In this document: positions 47,021 through 58,756 of the stretch, piece after piece | Position numbering within the stretch: the first letter of the stretch is position 1 | How the letters are laid out: every line of letters begins with the position of its first letter | Translations under genes and position numbers: made by a program | DNA from: [Phialemoniopsis] sp. UDSM-2020 | Lineage: Eukaryota > Ascomycota > Sordariomycetes > Thyridiales > Thyridiaceae | Direction of reading: 5' to 3' | NCBI GenBank assembly: GCA_018873225.1 | Contig: JAEILZ010000001.1 | Coordinates: 5,270,001-5,334,000, forward strand | Length of the DNA stretch: 64,000 nt | The notes under the pieces: model-generated | The model's database searches: none | Seen by the model: the letters and a program-made list of their open reading frames with translations, nothing else | What the model was told of the DNA's origin: nothing

Positions 47021-48426
47021 ATGGCCGCCCTCCCACACTCAGCCGCAGCCTCCGAGGATAATGCGTCCGAAACCGCGAAGTTGACACCATACCTGCTGGA
47101 CTACGTTGGGAAACAATGGCGGTTTCTGGGTGGCACTGAACGTGATATCCAGATCTACAAGAGGCAGATTGATGCATTTCTGCATTGGCAAGATCGATGG
47201 TTGCGAGAGTTCGATACCGTGATGGTCAACAAGTCAGGCATCGAGAAAGCACCGGAAGGTACCATCATGGTTGCAGGGAGTGGAATCCCCATAGACCCGA
47301 CGACCAAGGAGCGACTGCTCCGTTCGAAGAAAGGCAAAGATTACACCAAGTACGTACAAGGAAGGAGATCCCGAAGGGTAGCCGAATATCCCATGCTACG
47401 GGTATCTACCTCCGACGAGAGCAAATAACTTGTCCGGTTCGGAACAAGACGCGCACCTACTTCCATGAGATCTTGCACGATGAAAATGGCAATGTGGTTA
47501 ATCTTATTGTCCCTTTCATTATCGTCCGTTGGGCTAGGGATCTTCAGAGACACAGGCAGGAAGGGAAGGTCCTTCTATTCTGTCGAGAGCTCCCAGGCAA
47601 ATGCAAATGGGCCACGTCCTCACAGTTTGCCGGAAATGCGCAACCTACATGGGCCGACGAGCAAGAGATGGAGGATATTTACCAGGGCACGCTGCCTAAC
47701 CCGACCAAAGACGCAATCGAAGCAGCCAAAAAGGTGGCACAACGAATTTTGTGCGACGATCAAGCCCAGAGAAGTCGGAAAGGCCTTCTCAAGCAACTTG
47801 ACAAGATAGAACAAGAAGGCCTGAACAGTTTCCTAACCCATATCACCAGGTGCATCGAGGATGCTCACGACGCGTGGGAAGACGGTGCAGCTGCTGAGTA
47901 GCATCTTGCCGTTCCCAAGATTGAACGGCTTGCATTTGCTCTGCTACGACTTGAGGGCAGGCTACCGGACAGTGCTTGGGAAGAGCTCGTCGCAATGCGG
48001 CTTCACGGATGGGTTGTCCCACTCAGACACGCTACATCAGACACAGAGAACAGTCTGGCCTCAGACAACCACGAGAAAGTATCCTACGTCAAAGCGGACC
48101 TCTCCAAGCTTCAAGGCGAGTGGGCGCAGTTTCGAGGGGATGTGTCGGATCTTCTAGAGGGGATATTTGGTAACGAGGACGCCGATACACTAGGTGACCT
48201 CGCGGAGATTAGAGAAGGCTTGTCAGTGGCAGAGAACCGAGCGGTCGATGCCGAAAATCGCTGCCTTGTCTTCGAAGGAAAGCTTGAGCGGCTTACTACC
48301 ATAGTCACAGCGGCAGAGAAGCGAGCGGCCGATGCTGAAAGCCGTGTTGCTGCTCTCGAAGGCAAGGTCGCAGCTGACCAGGCGAAGATTACAGAGCTCG
48401 CTGCTGCGGTGAAGTGCTGGAGCTAG
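47021..48426 (+). pseudogene. Damaged gene for a coiled-coil protein of unknown family
   Basis: Coding sequence starts at ATG 47021 (MAALPHSAAASEDN) and reads well to about 47350 (KKGKDYTKY). From there the good reading is in another frame (KEIPKGSRISHATGIYL, then YFHEILHDENGN) and runs to an in-frame TAG at 47899-47901. The same frame resumes directly (PKIERLAFALLRLEG) and continues to TAG at 48424-48426. The last 80 residues form an Ala/Glu-rich heptad-like coiled coil (AENRAVDAENR, AEKRAADAESR, with an approximate internal duplication). Introns could be invoked (a weak GTACAA donor near 47350; a weak GTAGCA donor at 47898), but both would be poor and would remove protein-like sequence. I favour frameshift plus nonsense mutation, with a functional intron-containing gene as the alternative. 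Confidence 0.45.
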
Positions 48427-49459
48427 CACAGCCGAAGGAGACGATGAAGGCGGCCAGACCCGACCAGACGGTCACTAGATCGAAGCGCGGGCTTCCACAA
48501 CAGCAATCCGACGAGAATTTGAGACGCCAATCCGCTCTAAAACGCATGCGTCGCGGTTCTGGAGATGGCCAGTAGAATGTAGGACGTGCAAATTGTGGCA
48601 GCATCAATGGCCTCCTCTGCACAAAGCGAGGGGACCCCTGGATCGACCATTTAGGTTGCACGGTGTAGTTTAGAAACGAAGATTATAAACCATTCAATCA
48701 TGATGATTTTCCAGTAATGCCTTGCACGGCCGCCTGACGTTTATTTCATATCCTATGTACGGAGTAGGGGGCTCAATCGTCCCACACCAGACTGTTACGA
48801 TGTGACAGGGTGTGCTGATTGACTCTCTACTGGAACCCAGAGCGCCCGAATGCACGATAGTTGTAGAGGCCAGGTAGCGCAGGTGTGCAGGGATGGATTG
48901 TTTGCCGAGCGGGAGTATCCGTCTTCCCGTGACGCGGCAATGCTGATGGGAGTTGATTTCAACCATAACTTTCCACATTTAATTCTCATAGATATGAATA
49001 ATTGACTTCATTTTGACATCAAGGAAGAGATTGATCCAAATCTGTCAGAGTATCTCGGGTCATGTTTTCCTATCCAATGAAACAATCGTGGTGCCTATCA
49101 ATCGCACTAATACACTTGTCTCGATTGAGAAGGCGATCACGTCGTCTTACACCCATTTCTAGTGCTAAGAGACCTCTGTGCAGCTGAAGCTTAGAAGGAT
49201 TACTCGAGTGGAAATGCGGAATGTAACGTTGTGTACACGACGTGGTAATAAGCTACATTTGCATGGATCCTTGCTTACCTTAACTCAGCATTCGAGGGCC
49301 GTATCGTATTGTCGGGGTTTGACATGCGCTGCACGTGGAACCCACCATAATGCATACCGTCAAGATGAAGTACAATCTCACTTTGAGGTCAAATTGATTC
49401 CATTACCTGGGACGGAATCGGAGCTCGATCTCAAAATTGCATGCGTGCTGCAGGCCAGA
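48427..49459. other. Intergenic region upstream of FAS2-like gene
   Basis: About 1.0 kb with no supported gene. An open frame that runs into the first FAS exon from 49178 has no family similarity in its upstream part and is probably leader sequence. Confidence 0.45.
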
Positions 49460-52400
49460 ATGGCGAATACCGCAGCAGAGCGGGAGCTCGCCTACATATT
49501 ACTCGTAGAGCTGATTGCGTGAGTTCCAATAAGACGATGGCTGTCAGGAAAGTCGTGTCTAACTTGACTATAGTCACCAATTCTGCTATCCAGTACGATG
49601 GTGGGTGAGCGATCCGCTTCTGCTAAGGGGAAGTGAGCACTTCCACGATATTGACAATTGCACACTAGGATCGAGACACAAGACGTGTTCCTTGCGGAGC
49701 AGCAGGTGGAACGGCTGATCGAGATTGGACCCAACAGTACCTTAACCAATATGGCTAAGAGGACAATCGAGTCCAAGTATCAGGGCTCCGACATGGCCTC
49801 AGGCATTCGCCGACGACTCCTGAGCACCAAGATGGATGCCAAAGAGATTTTTTACGAACCGTACCAGGAATCTGAGGAAGCAGTTCCAGCCACTGCCAAA
49901 GAAATTCCTGTTAGTGTCGTGGCCGATGCGACTACCGTTCTGGCCGCCGCTACTCCGACAGTGTTATCGACGGTCGACCTCCGGCCAACACTGCCGGGCG
50001 CCGCGGTGACTGCTGTCGAGGTAGTCAGGACAATTATTGCATCAACGTTGAAACTGCCTATCACCAAGATTTCGATGGACAGAACTATTAAAGAGTTGGC
50101 TGCTGGTTCGTTGTCATTCAAGGCTGACCTGTCTCACCAGAACTGACTGTATCGGCAGGCAGATCGACTTTACAAAACGAAATGGTAGGCTACCTTGAAA
50201 AGGAGATTGGGTCGCTGCCACACGATGTAGAAGATATGAAACTTAGCGATCTTTGCTCAACAATCCAGTCCACGTTCACCGGGCAGCTCGGACAGCAGTC
50301 ACATTCGCTGATAAATCGGATGATCGCCACGAAGATGCCCGGTACCTTTACTGTCCGTTCTGTCAGAGCAGACTTGGAACGGAAGTGGGGACTTGCCAGT
50401 GACCGCCAGAGTTCCGTGCTACTCCTTGCAGCTGCGAACCAGCCTGTAGCGAGACTTGGGTCAGAAGCTCAAGCCAATGAGTTCATTGACAGTGCAGTTG
50501 CCCAGTACATGGAGAGCGTAGGCATAGACCCGGTGCATACTGCCACTGTCGCTCCCGAGCAGCAGTCAACAGTGGACCCTGTCGTCTTGGACCGGTTACG
50601 ACAGAGTCAAGATGCTCTAAACACGAGATTGATGGATGTTTACGCTAGCCATTTGCAAAAGGATTCAGACGCAGCTCAAACAAAGCATGAGCACCTGACA
50701 GAGATCGTTCAAACGTTGCAAGACCAGGTCGGATCATGGGTCGATGAGTTCGGAGACTCGTTTGGGGAGGGTATCACGTCAATGTTCGATGCGCAAAGGG
50801 TGCGATTCTACGATTCGAGCTGGAACTGGGGTACTCAGACGCTCTTGTCTACCTTTTACGATATCGTCAACGGAGTTCTTCAGGACAGTGATGTCCTGGT
50901 ACAAAGTTCATTTCGCATACGAAACCAATGCAATGCGCGACTTCTGGAGACGATGCGTCATCTCCATAAAAAGGCTATGCGGAGAAGTCTGGGCCAGACT
51001 CAAGTTAAGAAACAGTACGACACCGCTGCACAATGGCTGAAGAGCTTGACCGAGGAGTGTGTTAGAGACTTGCGATGGCTACCAACGTCGTGGTGCGTGG
51101 CACACAACACCGCTCCCAAGACCTCAATTGATGCCGACGGGACCATTCGGTATTTCGAGGTTCCAAGATCCATGGAGCCAGCCGACAACTCTTACATCCC
51201 GATTACAACCGAAGGAGTGCCTTTGGCACAGGGCGCCGGTGGAGGTGCTATGTCCAAGGCCCATGAATGTGTATCCAACTCGACCCCGCACGTTCGAATC
51301 AAGAGCAAGGTCAAGGGCGCGTGGGTTGTCAATAACGAGCTCACGCAAGAGTACTGGAATTCTCTGCATCACGGCACCATCCATGGTACAACTTTCCACG
51401 AAAAGTGCATTCTGATCACCGGCGCTAGCAAGACATCCATCGGGCTCGGCATCTTGAAGGGGGTTCTCAACAGCGGTGGAAAGGTAGTGGTCACTACTCG
51501 CTCTTACTCCGCAGAAACAGCTCGCTTCTACCAGGAGCTATACATGGAACACGGTGCAAGAGGGTCTCGTCTGGTTGTCGTGCCGTTCAATCAGGGAAGC
51601 AAACGGGATGTTGAGTCTTTGGTTTCATACATTTACGACACAGATACAGGCCTCGGGTGGGATTTGGATTATATCATCCCATTTGCGGCCATCCCCGAGA
51701 GTGGCCGTGATATCAGCAACATCGACTCTGTCTCGGAACTAGCCCACCGCGTCATGCTGACGAACACCGTGCGCATATTGGGCATGGTGAAGGCACATAA
51801 GTGTTCTAGAGGTATCATCACAAGACCGGCGCAGGCCATCTTACCTCTGTCTCCTAATGATGGCATCTTTGGAAACGATGGTCTCTATGCAGAGTCAAAG
51901 CTGGCCTTGCAAGCTCTTCTCACAAAGTGCCGCTCCGAGAACTGGGGAGATTATATCTACATTTGTGGCGCGTCGATCGGATGGACTCGAGGCACGGGTC
52001 TTATGTCTGCCAACGACATAGTGGCTGAAGGTATCGAACGACTTGGCGTGCGAACATTTTCACAGGAGGAGATGGCGTCCAACATTCTGGCGCTGATGTC
52101 ACCAGCCATGACTTCCGTTTGTCAGACCGAGCCCATCATCGCGGACCTTATGGGGGGCATGGACGAGTTTGAGGACTTTGACATTGCTGTTGCAAAGATT
52201 CGTGCAGATCTGAACACCGTGTCTGAGTTACGCCGAGCGATTCGACTAGAGAACGACTTGGACTACCAAATCACCAACGGTCACCAGCATTCCTTGACAA
52301 CTAAACGGAGCACGGAGCATATCCAAAGTCGCATGAACATCTCTCTGGGCTTCCCAAAACTCCTTGAGTACGAAAGCGAGATTGCTTCCTTCCATGAGAC

Positions 52401-54558
52401 AATGGGCAGTATGGTCGATCTCGAGCGAGTCGTTGTTATCGCAGGATTTTCCGAGATTGGGCCCCACGGTAGCTCCAGGACACGATGGGAGGTAGAATCT
52501 GTGGGAAAGTTCAGCTTCGAAGGCTGCATTGAGTTGGCCTGGATGATGGGTCTCATCAAGCATCACGATGGACCCATTGCGGGCAAGGGACATTACGACG
52601 GCTGGGTGGACGCCAAGACGGGAACTCCAATCGCCGATAAGGACATCAAACCTCGCTACGAAGCTCACATTCTAAGCCATACGGGAATTCGCTTGGTCGA
52701 GGTGAACTCTGAAGGGAGTCAAGATCCAACCAAAAGACCATATCTTCATGAGGTGTGCATCGACCAAGACCTGCCTCCGTTCGAGGCACCTCGGGAAACA
52801 GCCACACAGCTCAGATTCCATCACGGCGACAAGGTGGAGGTCGCAGAGATTGGAGACTCCGGCCAGTTTCGTGTTCGTCTCAAGAAAGGCGCATCTCTTC
52901 TTCTCCCGAAAGCAACCAACATCGGACGCAGAGTGGCAGGTCAGATCCCAACCGGTTGGGATCCGCGGACCTACGGCATATCAGAAGACATCATCTCGCA
53001 GGTGGATCAACTGACACTGTACAACTTGGTATGTACGGCAGAAGCCCTGCTCAGCGCGGGTGTCACGGATCCGTACGAGTTTTATCAGTACATTCACACG
53101 TCAGAGATCGGCATCTGTATCGGTTCCAGCATTGGCGGCGTATCATCATTGAATAATATGCTCAAGAATCGGCTTTTGGATAAGCCGGTACAGAGCGATA
53201 TTCTGCAGGAAACGTACGTCAACACAGCGAGTGCCTGGGTCAACATGCTGCTACTATCCGCCAACGGCCCGATCCGCACTCCTGTTGGCGCTTGTGCTAC
53301 TGCTCTCGAAGCCTTAGATACCGGATGTGAGCTAATTGTTGGTGGCAAAGCAAAGATGTGCATAGTGGGAGGACTCGATGATCTCCAAGACGACATGTCT
53401 TTTGAGTTTGCCAACATGAAAGCCACCATTGATCCAGAGACCGACTTCAAGCGAGGTCGCGAGCCGGCAGAAATGTCAAGGCCAGCGACCACGTCCAGGG
53501 ACGGCTTTGTGGAAGCACATGGCTGTGGTCTGCAAGTTTTGACGAGCGCGAAGTTGGCCTTGGAGATGGGTCTTTCGATCTATGGCGTGGTCGCCATGAC
53601 GCAGACTGCGGGTGACAAGATTGGCCGTTCAGTCCCAGCTCCTGGCGCAGGACTTTTGTCGGTTGCTCGAGAGGAGGCTTCCACACTACCATCGCCATTG
53701 CTAGATCACAGATACCGAAGACAGCTCTTGGACCACCGCCTCAACCAGATCAAGCAAGACGAGGAGTTCAAGCTGGCCTTGTTGCGGAAGCAACTTGCCA
53801 TGGAAACCTATAACCTTCCCGGGGACGCTGTGGTACAGTACTCCCAGGAGAGGATTGGCTGCATTCAGTCCGAAGCCGAGGTTCAGAGAAAGGAGGCTCT
53901 TTATACGTACGGCAATCACTTTTGGAAAGGCGACCCTCGCATTTCCCCGTTGCGAGGCGCCCTCGCCACTTGGGGCTTAACCGTCGATGATATCGACGTA
54001 GCCTCCTTCCATGGAACTTCGACGGCAATAGGTGATAAGAATGAGATCAAGGTCATACAACGCCAGTTGTGTCATCTCGGACGGACACAGGGAGTTCCGG
54101 TGATGGGCGTCTTTCAGAAGTACCTTACTGGCCACTCGAAAGGAGCAGCAGGAGCATGGATGCTGAACGGGTGCCTCCAGATTCTCGACAGCGGCCTGGT
54201 ACCGGGAAACCGCAACGCAGATAACATTGATAAGGACTTTGAACAGTTCGACCACATCACGTTCCCGAACAAGAGCATTCAGAAGGACGGCGTCAAGGCT
54301 TGCTCCATCACGTCCTTCGGCTTTGGGCAAAAGGGAGCGCAAGCAATCATTGTTCATCCCAGGTACCTTTTTGCCACCATTGATAAAGAGGCGTATCGCA
54401 AGTATCAGGCGCGCGTCGGTCCACGGCAGAACCGAGCCCGCGCTCACTTTCAGGGGGCCATGATCAACAACCGGATCTTCGTGGCCAAGGACCATCCGCC
54501 TTATACAGCAGAACAGGAGACAGCTGCTCTGCTCAACCCCATGGCACGCTTTGCTTGA
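49460..54558 (+). CDS. Fatty acid synthase alpha subunit (FAS2/HexA/StcJ-like) lacking the PPT domain
   Basis: Exons 49460-49518, 49574-49600, 49669-50105 and 50159-54558 give 1640 residues. The N-terminus (ELAYILLVELIA, then WIETQDVF and VEIGPNSTLTNMAKRT) is the alpha-subunit part of the malonyl/palmitoyl transferase. The third splice creates GGRSTLQNEM, the carrier-protein site, with the phosphopantetheine Ser at about 177. The ketoreductase begins near 595 (ITGASKTSIGLGILKG). The ketosynthase has active Cys in VGACATA (about 1219) and His in SFHGTST and GHSKGAAGAW. The protein ends LLNPMARFA, the point where housekeeping FAS2 continues into its phosphopantetheinyl transferase domain; that domain is absent. 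Subunits of this form make starter acyl chains for secondary metabolites such as sterigmatocystin. A beta subunit is needed and none is in the window. Next to a convergent BAHD acyltransferase. Confidence 0.93.
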
Positions 54559-54726
54559 ACCGCGTGTTGACCTACGGAGATAAACATCCATGGGCTATTC
54601 ATTCTAGTATTAAATAGCATTTACGATTCATGTTAAGACGACTCTGAACGAGCCTGAGGTGAAGACTTTTGGCTCCCCATGACGATCCTTTGTATAGTGT
54701 GTCGTAAGCCGGTATTGTATTCATTC

Positions 54727-56338
54727 CTATAATTTTGAACTAATAGAGTCACCAGACGCTCTCTTTAGAATATTACTCATGTACTCTTCGAATTTTGGCC
54801 AAGTGGATGGCTTCATGTCACCAGTGAGCCACATGTTGCCCTTGGCGTCCCTCCCCTCCACACCGAACACAGTGGGTGAGAACCTGCTGGATCCTAGAGT
54901 TTGTAGTTGCCAGTATGTCGGATGGCCAGGCTTTGCGCCGCTCTCTGCAGATGCTTTCTCGCTAGCTGGAGTGATGATGGCCGGGCTAAAGTCCACAATA
55001 TCGAGGAAGCGAGCTTTGCTCCAGTTGGACACCACCGCCACTACGCTGCTGGTATCGCCGAACATGACCGCATTGCCCGTCTTTGACAGGCTTTCTCGGT
55101 TGAGTCTGCATAAGCCAATCACCTGGTCCAGATCCATCTGCGCAATCAGATCGTTGCGGTATTTCAACGCTAGCTCTCCAAGTGGCGTCCGCAGGATCTC
55201 GGTTGACGAGCCGAACGAATAGGCGCCGACAGCGGCATTCTGTATGTACGCTGCGTCCTGCCGGAAGATGGTCGGCGCTCTGCTTCGGGAATCTACGCCG
55301 AGCATAGTAGTGACAGATCTGTCCGAGGTAGGCGCCCATTCCTCGCAGGCCATCCGCGACACTAAAGCCGTGATGATATCGCCGTCACTTATGAACGGGA
55401 CGCTGTCGCCCTCCCCCACGCTCTTTGTCAGATCATCCTTCGCGATCTTTCGTAGAGCCATCACAAGCTCGTCCGGGACGCAGATACTCCGGCTCTCGGG
55501 AGGTGCGGCCCACAAGGACTCGAGCATAAAGCGAAGGCCCCAAAAACTAAGCCGCCACCCGGACATCTGCTTGTCAGCGAGCGTATACGGCGTGGACGGT
55601 GCGGGTGCGTCGTAAAGTTTCGCCATGGGATCCTCGCGGAATCCCATGAAGGGTGGTATTTCGTTCTTCTTGCCCGCCAAAGACAAGCTCCAGGCCCTTA
55701 CCCATGAAGCGAAGCCCATGATGTCGTGCATAGTGTGCAGGAGAACGATAGATACCAGCGTGCCATCAGTAAAGTTGACCACCCGCAGCGCTACTTGCGG
55801 CTCGTCGTTAATGAGATAGTCCTCAAACTTGTCTGGTGCGCCTGGAGCGACGGCTAGCGATCGGAAGTGTCGTGGGCTTGGGTAAGTCTCCAGCTTGCCT
55901 GTGGCCTTGGGTAATTGAGAGGCCAATGGATGCTCGGACATACGCATGTCTTCTCTGGCCTTTGAGAATCGCAGCGGAGGTCTTTCGGCGGTGAATTGGC
56001 GTGGAATATGTATTTCGAGCTTTCCTGCGGCCTTCAGTTTCTCTCGTCAGTACCAATTGTCTAAGCTAAGACATGTATGGTTCAAGGCAGCCAACCGTTT
56101 TATGCAGCCTGCCTCCTAGCTTTCTCCAACCGTCCATCTCAAACAACTGCCATAACGCATCTTTCAGCTTGTCCGCATCAAGAACTTCGTCAAAGTGACA
56201 GGTCCACGCGACACAGGTATTACGATAGCCGGCGAGGTCGTCGAGCAGGTGCATTGGCACCACTTCATCGGTTTCATCCACCTTGGACGGCTCCGGCTTG
56301 GCCGTGCCTCCAAAGATGCCCTTGATAAGTGACGCCAT
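54727..56338 (-). CDS. BAHD/trichothecene acetyltransferase-like acyltransferase
   Basis: Exons 56338-56096 and 56031-54727 (intron 64 nt) give 515 residues starting MASLIKGIFGG. After an N-terminal HLLDDLAGYRNTCVAWTC block the splice gives AAGKLEIHIPRQFTAERPP. The catalytic motif HxxxD is present as LLHTMHDIMGF at about residue 190. The usual DFGWG motif is not exact; SNWSKARFLDIVDF stands near its place. The family moves acyl groups from CoA to hydroxyls or amines of secondary metabolites, and fungal members sit in many such clusters. It faces the FAS2-like gene end to end (168 bases between stops), so transfer of a FAS-derived acyl group is an attractive hypothesis. Confidence 0.85.
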
Positions 56339-56894
56339 TGTAAATTGCGATCAGGTAGATAAACAGAACGAAGCAGTTCAGTCGCAGGGCGCGAGACTTC
56401 GGCATCGTTTACCAATACCGCGACACGGTATCGGGATTTACAACCTTGTTTCCCCCGCGTCAGCCACGGGAAGGTGGTAATAGCCGCGCCTCCACTATCT
56501 CCATCCGTCCAGTGATACGTGATACGAGAGTTGTATGCATAAGGGTATCTTTGAAGGATCGATGATCACTGATCTCACATAAGGCCTATCGGTGTTGTGT
56601 TGCTTGAGATACTGCAATGCTACGTAGTATTACGACCGCAAACCCCACCCCCTCTGGTCAGCAAAGTGGGTAACTCCAACGTCGAGTGCATTGCTTGGCC
56701 TTGGACTGTGTCGGCTGGTCCTTCAGCAATTAAGGAGTCTCTCATTCCAATAGTTCAGTCACGGGTCAGTCGCTGTCATATCAGAGGTGCGACAACTTTG
56801 GAAAAGATACCCTGTACCTCTTGCTATGCCCAGGTGTGAGCCATTCTATCTTTTAAAAAACGCAACAACCCCCTTCTGTCTCTCTAGCGAGCTT
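56339..56894. other. Intergenic region
   Basis: 556 bases between the acyltransferase start and the F-box-like gene's stop. No supported gene. Confidence 0.5.
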
Positions 56895-58199
56895 TCAATT
56901 ATAGTGCGGGTTGTTACCTAACTCTGCTAGACGTGCCAAGTCCCAGAACCAGGCAGTGTATACCATTCTCGACCGTACCTGAGCGTCGGTCGGTCCGGCA
57001 GTCGTGAGTCCTTCTTGAGGCTGATCGAACCGGGACTTTAGATTGTCGTATTGGCGTCGCGTGAGGCTAGTATAATGCATTTGTGAGGTTGAGAAGCGCG
57101 AGTAGCCCGCGAGTGTATATAGACACCTCTCCTTTAAGCTCATGCGAGTCAGCTGATCAAGCAATTCTGGTCCAAAGGATGTGAGATATCGACAATAGCC
57201 ATCCTCCATCACCTGCTGCCTCCTTTCCAAAAGTTCCATCTGCAAGGATAGTGTTGTCATGTCTTCAGCACAGCAAGGCGTTTCTTCGTCCAATAGCTCG
57301 ATCGGAACGTTACTGGTGATGTCCTTTCTCATGAGTGGGTCATTGTCGAGGAGACCAAAGTCAGCCGTGACCCATGATTTCCTTAAAGCATTAATAACCC
57401 GGCAAATGAGTGCTTTATGCTCCTGGAATACGTATCGAATTGTCAAGTAAAGTTCTTGCTCGTCGCTGGGCCTGGTGCGGTATAAATCATCACCACGCCT
57501 CAAGGCGTTCAGCCAATCGGTAGCGCCTTGCGTGTCGACCTCATCTCGCCTGAAAGAGGAATCGCAGTAGATTTGGAATCGCAGAATTCGTTCTTCCCGG
57601 AGCCCTTGGAAGTATTGATCTGTGAATGTGTCTTGGGCAAAGATCTCTAGTCCCTCGGCTCCTATGCCATGAGTGCTCAGAAACACAAGTTCCTTGTGTT
57701 TCCAGCGCCATCCGATTTGTCGACCAAGCCGTCTTGCCATGGTCGACAGGTCAAGCATTTCAAGCATGTGCGCTTTAGCCAGCAGGGTTTTATGCGGTGG
57801 GCATTCTCGCCGAACTGATTCGCTTGGACCAAACGCGGATGGAAACTTTCGGTGATAACCGTAGTGGCGATAGAGTTGGAACAAATCACCCCATAATGTC
57901 TCATCGGGAGGTAGTGTGATGAGCGGCGAAAGCTCTTCTTTGATACGTCCGGATATCTTCATCTGCAATAAGCGAGCCTTGGCCGCACGAAGGGCTTCTG
58001 TTTCAGCATCCGGGGAAGACAAGACGCGAAATGCCATCCCGTGTGAGTGACTGACGACTAATAGTGGCATCTGATTGAAGAGACGTAAGCAAGTTGGAGA
58101 GGCCAATATGAGCGCCAAGAGATCTCGAGGTGGTAGCAATTCGACCTGTCCCAGAACCATGAGCACGAGCTCGGGTGGGAGTTTCTCAAGGCGGGACAT
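56895..58199 (-). CDS. F-box-like protein of unknown function
   Basis: Single exon of 434 residues from the ATG at 58199 (MSRLEKLPPELVLMVL). The N-terminal 45 residues (LPPELVLMVLGQVELLPPRDLLALILASPTCLRLF) follow the F-box pattern: LP.EL, spaced hydrophobics, then a short helix. The rest is helical and hydrophilic with no repeat I recognise (for instance LLERRQQVMEDGYCRYL, and WFWDLARLAELG at the end). F-box proteins recruit targets to SCF ubiquitin ligases; many fungal genomes carry large families of such proteins with unknown targets. Function beyond the F-box is not inferable. Confidence 0.75.
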   Translation of the reverse strand: MSRLEKLPPELVLMVLGQVELLPPRDLLALILASPTCLRLFNQMPLLVVSHSHGMAFRVLSSPDAETEALRAAKARLLQMKISGRIKEELSPLITLPPDETLWGDLFQLYRHYGYHRKFPSAFGPSESVRRECPPHKTLLAKAHMLEMLDLSTMARRLGRQIGWRWKHKELVFLSTHGIGAEGLEIFAQDTFTDQYFQGLREERILRFQIYCDSSFRRDEVDTQGATDWLNALRRGDDLYRTRPSDEQELYLTIRYVFQEHKALICRVINALRKSWVTADFGLLDNDPLMRKDITSNVPIELLDEETPCCAEDMTTLSLQMELLERRQQVMEDGYCRYLTSFGPELLDQLTRMSLKERCLYTLAGYSRFSTSQMHYTSLTRRQYDNLKSRFDQPQEGLTTAGPTDAQVRSRMVYTAWFWDLARLAELGNNPHYN

Positions 58200-58756
58200 C
58201 TTGTAGAGCGCGAGAGTGGGAGATGGGGAATTCTGGTGATGAATAACGGTTGCAAAGGAGAGTATAGCGATTTGATATCCTGCTGCACTGGTCTTCAAAG
58301 AGATATGGAAACTGTGTATTTATGCATCTACTCTTGATGACTTTGAGTTTGCAAGGTTTTATGTGCTGTGGTACTGACTATGTTCAAATACTGTAATGTA
58401 TCCTTGAAATTCTTTTCGTCAACCTGGACCGGAGCCCCTGATGTGTAATCGTGGGCGTGAAGAGCATAAAAAAGTCAACAATCATGGTTTCCTCATCATA
58501 TTCAGAGCATGGAAGTCAAACATGGTAGTCCACATATTCCACCTTGACAGTTACGGAGTTGAATACGGTGCAACCATCGTTATTTTATGATTTCAATTTA
58601 ACTTGATTCGCGACTTGGAAATGCTCATAGAGTCATATATACATAAAATAGAGAGAACTTTCATTTCAGTTCGTCAATCTCACAGTCCCCGTGTGCCTCT
58701 TTTCTTTTCCCGGACACTTGGACGTCACCCCCCTCCTCCGCTAGCACACAGCCAAC
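58200..58756. other. Intergenic region
   Basis: 557 bases between the F-box-like gene start and the AtuA-like gene stop, A/T-rich in the middle. No supported gene. Confidence 0.5.
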
